From an uncultured Pelagibacteraceae bacterium (GTDB lineage Bacteria; Pseudomonadota; Alphaproteobacteria; Pelagibacterales; Pelagibacteraceae), in the NCBI GenBank assembly GCA_902571055.1, contig CACGAM010000001.1:1-64000 (forward strand): a DNA stretch of 64,000 nucleotides, in the 5' to 3' direction. Numbering within the stretch: position 1 is the stretch's first letter; the number at the start of each line of letters is the position of its first letter. The position numbers and the translations under genes are program-made. Of this stretch, positions 18,835 to 27,109 are shown piece by piece. The notes beneath the pieces were generated by a model that was not told the DNA's origin, made no database searches, and was given only the letters and a program-made list of their open reading frames with translations.

Positions 18835-20499
18835 TTAGTATTTTGTGGCTAAAATTGGCCCAATTTTTTCAATCATACGACCGGCAATTTCAACTGAAGT
18901 CCATCCTGCAGTATTGCGCCAGTTTCCTTTATACTTAAATCCTGACCCATCTCTATAATTATAAACATAGTCTTTATTTACTTTTGGCTCGTCAAGTAAA
19001 ACTAATAAAACGTATTGGGGATTTTTGGATGGAAAGACTGCAACAAACGTATTGACTTTTTCTTTCGAATATTTGCCCATTAAGGTTTTTTGAGCTGTTC
19101 CTGTTTTTCCTCCAACGTCGTAACCTGGAATATTTGCAAAACCAGCAGTCCCCTCTTTTGATGAAACAATTTTTCTTAGTGTAGAATTTACTTGTGAAGA
19201 GATGCCTTCATTAAGAATCTTATTATTCTTAGATTTATCAAAATTTTCCTGTTTAATTAAAGTTGGTTTAACTAAGTATCCACCATTAGAAATAATTGCG
19301 TAAGCTTTAGTTAACTGCAAGGCTGTAGTAGTGATACCATGGCCAAAAGCACTAGTAGCTAGCTTACATTTGCCCCAAGTTAATGGTAATGGGCTTCCTA
19401 CTTCTTCAATATCAAAATCAATTTTTTCAGTAATACCCAGTTTATCTAAAAAACTTTTAAATTTTTCTATACCAATTTTTTGAGCAATACGAACTGATCC
19501 TATGTTACCAGATCTAACTAATATTTCTTCCGCTGTTATATTCTCTGGAATTTCTTCATCATATTCTGAAATAATATTCTTTCCGCATCTTATTCTTTTT
19601 TCTAAATTTTTAAATTCTGAATCAACTTCTATTAAATTCTCATTTAAGCCTGCAGTAAAAGTAAATGTTTTAAACACTGAACCAAGCTCGTAAATTGCTT
19701 TTGTAGCTCTATTGATATAATTTTTGTCAGTAATTTTTTCTCTTTTATTTAAATCAAAATCTGGCATCGACAACATTGAAAGTATTTCACCATTGTTTAT
19801 ATCCATTAGTATTGCAGCGCTACCGACATTATTAAAAATTTTTTCTGAAAATAAAAGTTCATCTCGCAACAGATATTGAATATTAGTATCTAAAGACAGC
19901 TGAATTGGGTCCTCTAAAGATTTTAATTCGTAATCAAAAAACTTTTCAATGCCAGAAATTCCTTTATTGTCGTCATCTATTTGACCCAATATATGACTAA
20001 ACAAACTACCCTGAGGATAAACTCTTGAGATTTTAGACTCTTCTCTAATTGACTTATCTCCTAGCAGAAATAATTGTCTGTATTGATTTTGAGAAATTTT
20101 TTTTTCAATATAAAAAAATTTATTTTTTTTTAATTTTTTTTTAAAATCATCAAAATTCTTATTTGGAAAAATTAACTGTAGATTAATCAGTAATTTATCC
20201 TCATCAATAACTTCTTTTGGATCTATACCAATATTTTTAGTGATAACGGTTTTAGCAATTATGTTACCATTTCTATCAATAATTGATGATCTGAAATCTG
20301 AGTTATTTAAAAAGATTTTTTTGTTGGGAAGATCTTTACCGGTTAGAAAGATAATTTTTAAAGTAAAAGTTAAAAAAATAAAAACAGATACAAAATATAT
20401 GAATGCAACTCTATTAAATGATATAGATATATTTGATTGGTTTATTTTATAATTAAAATTACTATTATATTCTTCTAAAACTAATTTCTTACTATTCAT
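18835..20499 (-). CDS. ftsI: Peptidoglycan D,D-transpeptidase FtsI (PBP3)
   Basis: Class B penicillin-binding protein that cross-links septal peptidoglycan. 554 residues. One N-terminal transmembrane helix (about 31-50), a PBP dimerisation domain with the DRNG element (SSIIDRNGNIIA), then the transpeptidase domain with catalytic SVFK (Ser274-Lys277), SGN (330-332) and KTGTAQ (465-470). All active-site motifs are intact. Overlaps ftsL by 8 bases and precedes the murE-murF fusion. Confidence 0.96.
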   Translation of the reverse strand: MNSKKLVLEEYNSNFNYKINQSNISISFNRVAFIYFVSVFIFLTFTLKIIFLTGKDLPNKKIFLNNSDFRSSIIDRNGNIIAKTVITKNIGIDPKEVIDEDKLLINLQLIFPNKNFDDFKKKLKKNKFFYIEKKISQNQYRQLFLLGDKSIREESKISRVYPQGSLFSHILGQIDDDNKGISGIEKFFDYELKSLEDPIQLSLDTNIQYLLRDELLFSEKIFNNVGSAAILMDINNGEILSMLSMPDFDLNKREKITDKNYINRATKAIYELGSVFKTFTFTAGLNENLIEVDSEFKNLEKRIRCGKNIISEYDEEIPENITAEEILVRSGNIGSVRIAQKIGIEKFKSFLDKLGITEKIDFDIEEVGSPLPLTWGKCKLATSAFGHGITTTALQLTKAYAIISNGGYLVKPTLIKQENFDKSKNNKILNEGISSQVNSTLRKIVSSKEGTAGFANIPGYDVGGKTGTAQKTLMGKYSKEKVNTFVAVFPSKNPQYVLLVLLDEPKVNKDYVYNYRDGSGFKYKGNWRNTAGWTSVEIAGRMIEKIGPILATKY

Positions 20500-20809
20500 T
20501 TCGTAAAAATTTATCTAATTCTTTAATCTCAAAAGAATTTTTGTTAAATTCTATTTGTTTCAGGTCATCAATTTTAAGAGGCACTAAATTATCATCAAAA
20601 TACAATCTATGATATTCCATTAGTTTTTCAGGGGAAGTAAGGTAATTATATTCCAGTAACATTATTTGGTGCTCTGATTTTTTTTTGCTAGTACTTTCTC
20701 TAGTTAAGTAAATTTTTTCCTCTAAGTCTTTAGTCATATTTTTAATGAGTGTAGTAGAAATTATTAAAATTAAAGTAATAGTGAAAATTATTATATTTTT
20801 ATAATTCAT
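20492..20809 (-). CDS. ftsL: Cell division protein FtsL
   Basis: Small bitopic protein that forms the FtsQLB complex. 105 residues: a short N-terminus, one transmembrane helix (about residues 5-23) and a charged helical periplasmic part with hydrophobic heptad spacing (MTKDLEEKIYLTRESTSKKK). Sequence alone is too divergent to be certain; the call rests on size, topology and position between rsmH (11-base overlap) and ftsI (8-base overlap), the standard site of ftsL. Confidence 0.8.
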   Translation of the reverse strand: MNYKNIIIFTITLILIISTTLIKNMTKDLEEKIYLTRESTSKKKSEHQIMLLEYNYLTSPEKLMEYHRLYFDDNLVPLKIDDLKQIEFNKNSFEIKELDKFLRNE

Positions 20810-21806
20810 TAGATAAATTTTCGATTTTCAATAAATTTTCAAATTTTGATACGAAATCATTAAAATCGCTCGATTCCCCAATTTTAATACCATACCTAAG
20901 TTTAGCACTTCTAGATGGCGGATTCTTCTTTATTTCTGATTGATTTGGATAAATAGGTTTATTTTTTGCCAATTTAAATAATAATTTAATTTTATTATTG
21001 TTTTCAGGATAATATCTAGAACTATTTTTTATCTCAGAATAATTTTTAAAAAAATATTTTACTATTTTATCTTCAATGGAATGAAAGGTAACTACAACAA
21101 TAATTCCTCCGACAGGTAATAACTTGAAACTATTTATTAAACCATAAATTAGCTCACTTATTTCTTTATTCACAAAAATTCTTAAAGCTTGGAAAGTTTT
21201 TGTTGCATTATGAATTTTACCCTTTTTATAACCTTTGGCACGATCTATAATTGATACAAGATCATGTGTTAGTATTTTTTTTTTAGATCTTTGTAATATT
21301 ATATTTTTTGCTATTAATTTTGCTTTTTGTTCTTCACCAAAACCTTTAATAATTTTAGAGAGACTCTCTTGATTAAGTTTATTAATTACATCCTCTGCCG
21401 AGAAATCATTCATTCCCATTTTCATGTTTAATTTAGATTTGCTTTTAAATGATATTCCTCTGTTGAGATCATTTATTTGATTTAAAGAATATCCTAAATC
21501 AAAAATTATACCTTTTAAATTTTCTGTTTTGGGAGATAAAGAAATTATTTCACTAAATTTTAAATTGTAAAAATTAAATTTAGAGCCAAATTTTTTTTTT
21601 AAAGAAAGTGCCTGATTTAATACTTCCTTATCTCTATCTAATGCTATGACTTTGTTGTCAGAATTTTCTAATATTTTTTTAGAATATCCACCTTGACCAA
21701 ATGTACAATCTATAAAGGTGCCACCATAAAGAGGGGAAATAATGCTTTCTAATTCATTAAGCAGTACTGGAAAATGTTTTTTTTCCAATTTTATGGTGGC
21801 ATTCAT
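20799..21806 (-). CDS. rsmH: 16S rRNA (cytosine(1402)-N4)-methyltransferase RsmH
   Basis: SAM-dependent methyltransferase (MraW) that modifies C1402 in the ribosomal decoding centre. 335 residues. N-terminus HFPVLLNELESIISP with the SAM-binding FIDCTFGQGGYSKKIL, DLGYSLNQI, TFQALRIFVNKE and VVTFHSIEDKIVKYF motifs of the family. Normally the second gene of the dcw cluster after mraZ; here ftsZ stands between the two. The gap to ftsZ is 18 bases, and the gene overlaps ftsL by 11. Confidence 0.97.
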   Translation of the reverse strand: MNATIKLEKKHFPVLLNELESIISPLYGGTFIDCTFGQGGYSKKILENSDNKVIALDRDKEVLNQALSLKKKFGSKFNFYNLKFSEIISLSPKTENLKGIIFDLGYSLNQINDLNRGISFKSKSKLNMKMGMNDFSAEDVINKLNQESLSKIIKGFGEEQKAKLIAKNIILQRSKKKILTHDLVSIIDRAKGYKKGKIHNATKTFQALRIFVNKEISELIYGLINSFKLLPVGGIIVVVTFHSIEDKIVKYFFKNYSEIKNSSRYYPENNNKIKLLFKLAKNKPIYPNQSEIKKNPPSRSAKLRYGIKIGESSDFNDFVSKFENLLKIENLSNEL

Positions 21807-21824
21807 TTATTTTTTTGAAGAACA

Positions 21825-23291
21825 TTAATTCTTTTGTCTTCTCAAAAATGCTGGAATTTCTAAATCGTCTTCCTCATCTTTTGTTTTCTCAGTATCTTCG
21901 AAAGACGTAAATTTTTCTTCTACATTTTCATCTGAATTAAATAAATCTGGCGTACTTTCTTCAATTTCATCTATTCCAAAATTTTCAAGACCGTTTGACA
22001 TCTCTTTTTGTTCAGTTTCCAAAATTAAAGGATTAGTGCTCTCATGATTATCTTCTGCAATTTTTTCATCTAAATTTTGTTCATTTACTATTTCGGATGA
22101 TGCAATAGCTGAATAATCCTTCTCTACTTCACTATTAGCAATATTTGTACTTTCTGTTTTCATCTCTTCCTCAATTTTCAAAGCTGTAGCACCATCTGTT
22201 GCTTGCGATGCTTGAGCTTGAAAATTAAACGCATTTGAATTGTTTAAGTTTGAAAAATCTGAGTATCCAGGATTTCTGTTATGGATACGATGTACCATAT
22301 TTATTACAGATTTTGCCTCAGGTTGTTGTCCATCTAATGCTGTAGCTACAATAGATACTCTCATTTTTCCATCTAAACTTGGGTCAGTTATTGCACCGAT
22401 AATTAGCTCAGCTTCTTGATCAACTTCTGCTCTTACTTTATTAACTGCCTCGTCCACCTCAAAAAGTTTAAGATCCTTTCCACCGGTTATGTTAACAAGT
22501 AAACCCCTTGCACCCTTTAATGTATAGTCATCTATTAAAGGATTATTTATTGCCATCTCTGCTGCCTTAGTGGCTCTTCCTTCTCCTTCGGCTTCACCGG
22601 TTCCCATCATAGCTTTACCCATTGAGCTCATTACCGTTTCAACATCTGCGAAATCAAGATTAATAAGTCCAGGTCTTACCATTAAATCTGTAATACTTTG
22701 AACACCATGCAAAAGCACATCATTTGAAAGTTCAAATGATTCTTCAAATGTAGTCTGTTCGCTCGCAATTTTAAATAAGTTTTGGTTAGGAACTACAATA
22801 ATAGTATCCACATGTTTTCTTAATTCCTCTAAGCCTGATTGTGCCCTTCTCATTCTTGAAGGACCTTCATATAAAAAAGGCAAAGTAACAACTCCTACGG
22901 TTAAAATATTCAACTCTTTAGCAGCTCTCGCTATTACATGAGCAGAACCTGTTCCAGTTCCACCACCCATGCCAGCAGTTATAAAAACCATATTAGCGCC
23001 CTGAAGAATATTAACTATTTCATTTAAAGACTCGTCGGCAGCTGCTTGTCCAATATCTAATTTAGCTCCAGCACCTAGGCCTTTGGTTAAATTTAAACCA
23101 ATCTGAACTTTTGCATTAGCTTTACTTAATTTAAGATCTTGTGCATCAGTGTTTACTGCAATAAATTCCACACCTTGAAGACCATGATCAATCATGCCAT
23201 TGATTGCATTTCCCCCAGCTCCCCCAACACCCATTACTAATATTCTAGGTTTAAGTTCTTTAATATCTGGTGCTTTAAAATTAATTGTCAT
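21825..23291 (-). CDS. ftsZ: Cell division protein FtsZ
   Basis: Tubulin-like GTPase that forms the division ring. 488 residues. GTP-binding elements are clear: [15 protein letters not shown], the tubulin signature GGGTGTG (109-115) and the T7 synergy loop region [12 protein letters not shown] long acidic, low-complexity linker (about 340-470) leads to a conserved C-terminal peptide ([14 protein letters not shown]), the site where FtsA and other partners dock. The gene lies 9 bases after mraZ rather than after ftsA, an unusual location. A strong Shine-Dalgarno sequence (GGGGG, bases 23296-23300) precedes the ATG. Confidence 0.98.
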   Translation of the reverse strand: MTINFKAPDIKELKPRILVMGVGGAGGNAINGMIDHGLQGVEFIAVNTDAQDLKLSKANAKVQIGLNLTKGLGAGAKLDIGQAAADESLNEIVNILQGANMVFITAGMGGGTGTGSAHVIARAAKELNILTVGVVTLPFLYEGPSRMRRAQSGLEELRKHVDTIIVVPNQNLFKIASEQTTFEESFELSNDVLLHGVQSITDLMVRPGLINLDFADVETVMSSMGKAMMGTGEAEGEGRATKAAEMAINNPLIDDYTLKGARGLLVNITGGKDLKLFEVDEAVNKVRAEVDQEAELIIGAITDPSLDGKMRVSIVATALDGQQPEAKSVINMVHRIHNRNPGYSDFSNLNNSNAFNFQAQASQATDGATALKIEEEMKTESTNIANSEVEKDYSAIASSEIVNEQNLDEKIAEDNHESTNPLILETEQKEMSNGLENFGIDEIEESTPDLFNSDENVEEKFTSFEDTEKTKDEEDDLEIPAFLRRQKN

Positions 23292-23295
23292 TTTT

Positions 23296-23302
23296 CCCCC
23301 TT
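23296..23302 (-). promoter_or_regulatory. Strong ribosome binding site of ftsZ
   Basis: On the coding strand AAGGGGG sits four bases before the ftsZ ATG and overlaps the last two bases of the mraZ stop codon. Such G-rich Shine-Dalgarno sites are rare in this AT-rich window, which fits high translation of FtsZ and possible coupling to mraZ termination. Function is inferred. Confidence 0.7.
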
Positions 23303-23756
23303 AGTTATTTAGTTTTTGCTCCCATTTAAGGCTTGAACGATTAATATTTGATTTCTTCCTTGCTGTTACCTTAAATTTCTCGAATAAAGTTGGTTCCCAG
23401 ATTTGAAATGTTTTTCCCTGACCAACAAATACCATGCTGTTTTTTATTTTTGCATGCTTCAATAACTTATTTGTTAATAATACTCTACCTTCTCTATCGA
23501 ACTGTAAGTTAACACTTTCTGATAATATAGATGTGGCGAAATAATCTTTTTTTTCTTCAAAAGGATTAAGATTATCAATTGCATTAGAAATTTTTTCAAT
23601 TCTATCTTGTGGCCAGGCCTCTAAACATTGATGATTAAACGATGGGTAACAAATTACCCCGTTATATCCTAAGTTTGAGAGATATGATCTATAAGAAGCA
23701 GGCACAGAAACTCTTCCTTTTTTGTCTAGTTTGTTTTCGTAAGTCGATAAAAACAT
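23301..23756 (-). CDS. mraZ: Transcriptional regulator MraZ
   Basis: DNA-binding regulator at the head of dcw clusters; in Escherichia coli it represses its own promoter by binding TGGG repeats. 151 residues, normal size. The two tandem AbrB-like halves each carry the DxxGR signature: LDKKGRVSVPASYR near residues 10-23 and FDREGRVLLTNKLL near 84-97. The gene is first in the long minus-strand run, 9 bases before ftsZ. Its upstream region contains a plausible promoter and three TGGG boxes. Confidence 0.95.
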   Translation of the reverse strand: MFLSTYENKLDKKGRVSVPASYRSYLSNLGYNGVICYPSFNHQCLEAWPQDRIEKISNAIDNLNPFEEKKDYFATSILSESVNLQFDREGRVLLTNKLLKHAKIKNSMVFVGQGKTFQIWEPTLFEKFKVTARKKSNINRSSLKWEQKLNN

Positions 23757-23775
23757 ATTTCATATTTTCCCAATT

Positions 23776-23799
23776 TGGGTTTTTATGGGATATTATGGG
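23776..23799. promoter_or_regulatory. Putative MraZ operator: three TGGG boxes at 10-base spacing
   Basis: On the + strand TGGG occurs at 23776-23779, 23786-23789 and 23796-23799, exactly one helical turn apart. An inverted copy (CCCA on +) lies at 23769-23772. E. coli MraZ binds TGGGN repeats separated by 5 bases, which is the same 10-base period. The boxes cover the predicted -10 element and start region of the mraZ promoter, suggesting autorepression. Binding is inferred. Confidence 0.7.
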
Positions 23800-23818
23800 T
23801 TTTGTTGATATGCGTCAA
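23790..23818 (-). promoter_or_regulatory. Predicted sigma-70 promoter of mraZ and the dcw run
   Basis: Coding-strand TTGACG (23818-23813), a 17-base spacer and TAATAT (23795-23790) match the -35/-10 consensus well. Transcription would start near 23783, about 27 bases before the mraZ ATG. The -10 element overlaps the TGGG boxes. Confidence 0.65.
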
Positions 23819-23880
23819 TAGTTATATTTAGCATCGAATTGGAAGATAATGTTAAGTAAAATTGGATTTATTGGAATTAT

Positions 23881-24237
23881 GTCAGGTAGACTGTAAGCCG
23901 GGTTCTGTCATTTAAACTTACCATTTATCTAGGCCTTAAATCACTTTAAGGCTCAAGCAACTAACCCAGACGACTAGCTAAAGACTGCTTTTAGTTAAAA
24001 AACAATGTCGTCTCTATTCAGTCTTGCTCTCGGTGGGGTTTTCCATGCGTTAAATGTTACCATTCAACCGGTGTGCTCTTACCACACCTTTTCACCCTTG
24101 CCTTGATAAGGCGGTTTATTTTCTGTGGCACTATCCCTAGGGTCGCCCCCGCCAGTCATTAACTGGCACCGTGTCTTTATAGAGTCCGGACTTTCCTCTT
24201 TAAACTTTAGTTTAAAGCGATAAGTCATCTACCTGAC
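23881..24237 (-). ncRNA. rnpB: RNase P RNA (class A)
   Basis: Catalytic RNA of ribonuclease P, which trims tRNA 5' ends. Read on the minus strand, conserved blocks appear in the right order: GAGGAAAGTCCGGACT (near 24200), GTGCCACAGAAAAT (near 24125), AAGGGTGAAAAGGTGTGG (near 24090) and ACAGAACCCGGCTTAC near the 3' end. Ends are set by a perfect 10-bp P1 helix, GTCAGGTAGA (24237-24228) with TCTACCTGAC (23890-23881). About 357 bases. Lies between the amidase gene and mraZ, on the mraZ strand. Confidence 0.95.
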
Positions 24238-24243
24238 GAAGAT

Positions 24244-24271
24244 AAAGTATTTATTATTTTCAAACTTTCAA
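24244..24271 (-). promoter_or_regulatory. Predicted promoter of rnpB
   Basis: Coding-strand TTGAAA (24271-24266), 16-base spacer, TACTTT (24249-24244). A start seven bases on falls at 24237, the first base of the P1 helix, which agrees with the mature RNA 5' end. Inferred from spacing. Confidence 0.5.
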
Positions 24272-24282
24272 CCACTAAAATT

Positions 24283-25005
24283 TCAGATTTTATTGAGGTT
24301 TTTTGATATTATTAAACATTCTTTGTCGATTATACCATTTAATAACTTTGTTCTATATTTTCTTTGGAAAGCTAAAGTTAAAAGTTTTTTATTTTTTGAA
24401 TTAGAGTCCACAAAATATCCAATTTTTTTAAGATTTAAATAAAAATTATTTTTTTCAGTTTTTGAAACTTTTTTCTTTCTAAACGAAGCTAGCTTTGTTT
24501 TATTTATATTGTACCATAAAGATAAATTTTTTTTAGCAAACAGCTCCCAAGGAAATTTTTCTCCTGGATCTTTTTTTCGTGTATAAGAAACATCTGAATG
24601 ACCAAGTATATTTTTTTTGTTTATATTTAATTTTTTTTTTAAAAATTTACATAATTTTAGCAGATTTAAAATCTGTATTTTATTAAAGGCAGGGTATTCA
24701 TGCGCATGACCAGGATTCTGAATTTCAATCCCAACAGAATATTTATTTAATAGGTTGTATTTTTTCCATTTTGACTTACCTGCATGCCATGCTATATATT
24801 TTAATGGAACCATCAAAATAACTTCACCATTTTTTTTTATAAAAAAATGGGAACTTACTTTTGAATTGACATCTGTTAGTCGATTTATTGCCTTATTTTC
24901 GCTTTTCATTCCAGTATAATGAATAATTATGAATTTTATTTGTCTAAGACTTCTCTTAGGAGTAGAAAAATTAGGTGAGTAATTTAATGAAAAATTATAC
25001 CTCAT
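24283..25005 (-). CDS. N-acetylmuramoyl-L-alanine amidase (amidase_2/AmpD family)
   Basis: Zinc amidase that cuts the bond between MurNAc and the stem peptide. 240 residues. Zinc ligands of the family are visible: His29 in FIIIHYTG and His136 in ILGHSDVS, with Asp146 in KKDPGEKFPW; the conserved AWHAGKS and VGIEIQNPGH (catalytic Glu94) lie between. No signal peptide is evident, so it may act in the cytoplasm on recycled muropeptides like AmpD, although AmiD-like lipoproteins share this domain. A C-terminal segment (about 190-240) may be a small peptidoglycan-binding fold. Divergent from mlaA, with 65 bases between starts. Confidence 0.87.
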   Translation of the reverse strand: MRYNFSLNYSPNFSTPKRSLRQIKFIIIHYTGMKSENKAINRLTDVNSKVSSHFFIKKNGEVILMVPLKYIAWHAGKSKWKKYNLLNKYSVGIEIQNPGHAHEYPAFNKIQILNLLKLCKFLKKKLNINKKNILGHSDVSYTRKKDPGEKFPWELFAKKNLSLWYNINKTKLASFRKKKVSKTEKNNFYLNLKKIGYFVDSNSKNKKLLTLAFQRKYRTKLLNGIIDKECLIISKNLNKI

Positions 25006-25070
25006 TAGCTAGATTTTACCATAGTAATTACTCATTTACATTGATAAAAGACTTCATATACAATCTAAGA

Positions 25071-25853
25071 ATGAAAAAATATTTATTACTGCTATTTTTA
25101 AGTTTTTTAATAACTTTTAATGCTCACTCAAGTTCCGACGGTACAAACGAGATGTCCAAAAAAAACAGTGGAGAAGTAAAAGATTGTTTTGAAAGTTTAA
25201 ATAGAGGAATATTTGCATTTAACCAAGCAATTGATACTTTAATAATTGAGCCAGTTGCGAAAGGTTATAGATATCTTCCTAAACCAATAAGAAATGGAAC
25301 TAGTAATGTACTAGATAACATTTCATTAGTTGTAACAATTCCTAATAATATTTTGCAAGGTGATATAAAAGTTGCAGGTAAGAATAGTGCAAGGTTTATT
25401 TTGAACTCGACAATTGGAATTTTAGGTTTCTTTGACCCTGCAACCAAAATTGGATTGAACGACTATGTTAAAGAAGATTGGGGTCAGACCTTAGGTACGT
25501 GGGGTGTAGGAGAAGGTTGCTTTATAGTATTACCTGTATTAGGTCCGTCGACTTTAAGAGATGCTTCTGCCTCTTTAGTAAATTATGTTGGAGGTAACGC
25601 TTGGTATAATATTACCGTAGATGAAGATACACATTACTTCTCAGATTTTGATTACTATGCTTCAAGGGGTTTAACAGGAGTAGATTTTAGAGCAAAAAAT
25701 ATAGAGTCATTTGATAACTTAGAGGCTAATTCTTTAGATTTCTACGCATCTGTAAAAAGCTTGTATTTACAAGATAGAAAGAAAAAAATTTTTAACTCAG
25801 ATGAAATCATTGAAACATTAGATGACAGTGATTGGGAAGAAATAGATAATTAA
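25071..25853 (+). CDS. mlaA: MlaA/VacJ-family outer membrane lipid asymmetry protein
   Basis: Outer membrane component that removes mislocalised phospholipid from the outer leaflet and hands it to MlaC. I start it at 25071 (MKKYLLLLFLSF), which gives a signal peptide and 260 residues; an upstream ATG at 24975 in frame would put 32 residues before the signal and overlap the amidase gene. Conserved parts: FESLNRGIFAFNQAIDTLI, LPKPIRNG, NSARFILNSTIGILGFFDPA and DWGQTLGTWGVGEGCFIVLPVLGPS. No lipobox cysteine follows the signal (ITFNAHSS), unlike the E. coli lipoprotein. mlaC follows after 14 bases. Confidence 0.9.
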   Translation: MKKYLLLLFLSFLITFNAHSSSDGTNEMSKKNSGEVKDCFESLNRGIFAFNQAIDTLIIEPVAKGYRYLPKPIRNGTSNVLDNISLVVTIPNNILQGDIKVAGKNSARFILNSTIGILGFFDPATKIGLNDYVKEDWGQTLGTWGVGEGCFIVLPVLGPSTLRDASASLVNYVGGNAWYNITVDEDTHYFSDFDYYASRGLTGVDFRAKNIESFDNLEANSLDFYASVKSLYLQDRKKKIFNSDEIIETLDDSDWEEIDN

Positions 25854-25867
25854 GTTTTGATACTTAA

Positions 25868-26461
25868 ATGTTAAATATAAAAGTTAAAATTTTAATTATT
25901 TTTTGCTTGTTATTATTTAATTCAACTGTTCAAGCAAAGAATCCAAGCGAGCTTATTGTTGGAATAGTTGACCAAGCTTCAAGTATTCTTTCAGGTAACC
26001 TAAGTGACAATGAAAAAATAACACAGCTTAATGATATTGCCGAAAATAATGTAGATATTAAAGGTATTGGGTTTTATACTTTAGGTAAATTTAGAAAAAA
26101 TATTAGCTCTGAGGATCAAGATAGATATGCTGATTTATTTAGAAAATATTTTTTAAAAAGCTTCTCAAGTAGACTGGTAACTTATACGGATCCAAAAATT
26201 AATGTAATTTCTGAAAAAGTAGTTAATGAAAAGTACACAATTGTTAATAGTATTTTGGTTGCGACCGAAAAAAGGCCTGAAGTTAAAATAGACTGGCGAG
26301 TTTATACAAAAAATCCCGATAAGCCACTAATCAGAGATTTAATAGTTGAAGGATTAAGTTTGGCCAGAACGCAGAAAGAGGAATTTAAATCGGTTATTCA
26401 AAATAACAATAACGATATTAACGCATTGTTTAAAACCTTAGAGGATTTTATTAATAAATAA
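25868..26461 (+). CDS. mlaC: MlaC-like periplasmic phospholipid-binding protein
   Basis: Periplasmic shuttle of the Mla pathway (Ttg2D/MlaC family) carrying phospholipid between MlaA and the inner membrane MlaFEDB complex. 197 residues with a signal peptide (hydrophobic to FNSTVQA, residue 22) and the MlaC fold segments GFYTLGKFRKN, YADLFRKYFLKSFSSRL and the C-terminal VEGLSLARTQKEEFKSVIQ, typical of the family. The transporter genes mlaFED are not in this window. The 3' end is 3 bases from the convergent membrane protein gene. Confidence 0.88.
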   Translation: MLNIKVKILIIFCLLLFNSTVQAKNPSELIVGIVDQASSILSGNLSDNEKITQLNDIAENNVDIKGIGFYTLGKFRKNISSEDQDRYADLFRKYFLKSFSSRLVTYTDPKINVISEKVVNEKYTIVNSILVATEKRPEVKIDWRVYTKNPDKPLIRDLIVEGLSLARTQKEEFKSVIQNNNNDINALFKTLEDFINK

Positions 26462-26464
26462 GTT

Positions 26465-26914
26465 TTATTTTTTTTTTGCCAATTGTTGTAATAAATAAAT
26501 CTCTTTTTCTGTTAAGGTATTTCTTTCTTCTTTAATTTGCTTTCTCAAGCTAAATAGACTTAAAAGCATTAAAACCGAAGTTAAAAAGGTAATTATTAAA
26601 AATAAAATTTCTTCTCTAGATACGATAATTGTTGAAAAAAAAATAGATGTCCAAACAACAAAAATTCCCGTCAAAATTTTTTTTTGACTTTTTAGATCTT
26701 TAATTTTTAAAAATTGAATTTGGAGACCTATAAAAAAAAGCATAATCAAAGATATTATACCTCTTAAAGTAATAACAACATCTACTCCACTACCATACAA
26801 TTCTTTGTGAATTAGATAGGCAATCATGCCTTTGTAAGCAAAATAACATAAAATAACAAAAGATGTTAAAATTGATATTAGATAAGAATGTTTAAACTTT
26901 ATATTCAGCATCAT
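26465..26914 (-). CDS. Small membrane protein of unknown function
   Basis: 149 residues with about four hydrophobic segments (roughly 12-32, 48-64, 83-99, 104-122) and a charged C-terminal tail (RKQIKEERNTLTEKEIYLLQQLAKKK) that may form a short coiled coil. I do not recognise a family. It lies downstream of two tRNA genes on the same strand and is convergent with mlaC. Codon use and AT content look like its neighbours. Topology is visible; no function can be assigned. Confidence 0.6.
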   Translation of the reverse strand: MMLNIKFKHSYLISILTSFVILCYFAYKGMIAYLIHKELYGSGVDVVITLRGIISLIMLFFIGLQIQFLKIKDLKSQKKILTGIFVVWTSIFFSTIIVSREEILFLIITFLTSVLMLLSLFSLRKQIKEERNTLTEKEIYLLQQLAKKK

Positions 26915-26979
26915 AATTACATTATATTAACTTTTTATATAAAAAAATTGAAATTTTAAAATTATAATTTTTTTAATCT

Positions 26980-27056
26980 TGGTGGGCCCGCCAGGACTCG
27001 AACCTGGGACCAATACATTATGAGTGTACTGCTCTAACCAACTGAGCTACAGGCCC
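26980..27056 (-). tRNA. tRNA with anticodon CAU, probably Ile2 (lysidine type), possibly elongator Met
   Basis: 77 bases with an encoded CCA. Stems: acceptor GGGCCTG/CGGGCCC, D stem GCTC/GAGC, anticodon stem GTACA/TGTAT with loop CTCATAA, T stem CCAGG/CCTGG with canonical loop TTCGAGT. The anticodon CAT alone cannot separate Met from the Ile2 species whose C34 is turned to lysidine by TilS. The variable loop TGGTC and the T-loop ending GT match E. coli tRNA-Ile2 more than its elongator tRNA-Met, so I favour Ile2. Not an initiator tRNA, since it has a paired 1-72 position. Confidence 0.85.
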
Positions 27057-27109
27057 TTATCGAAGATGGTTTTACTGTTTTTTTTTAACTGTATCAAGTG
27101 TTTTGAATT

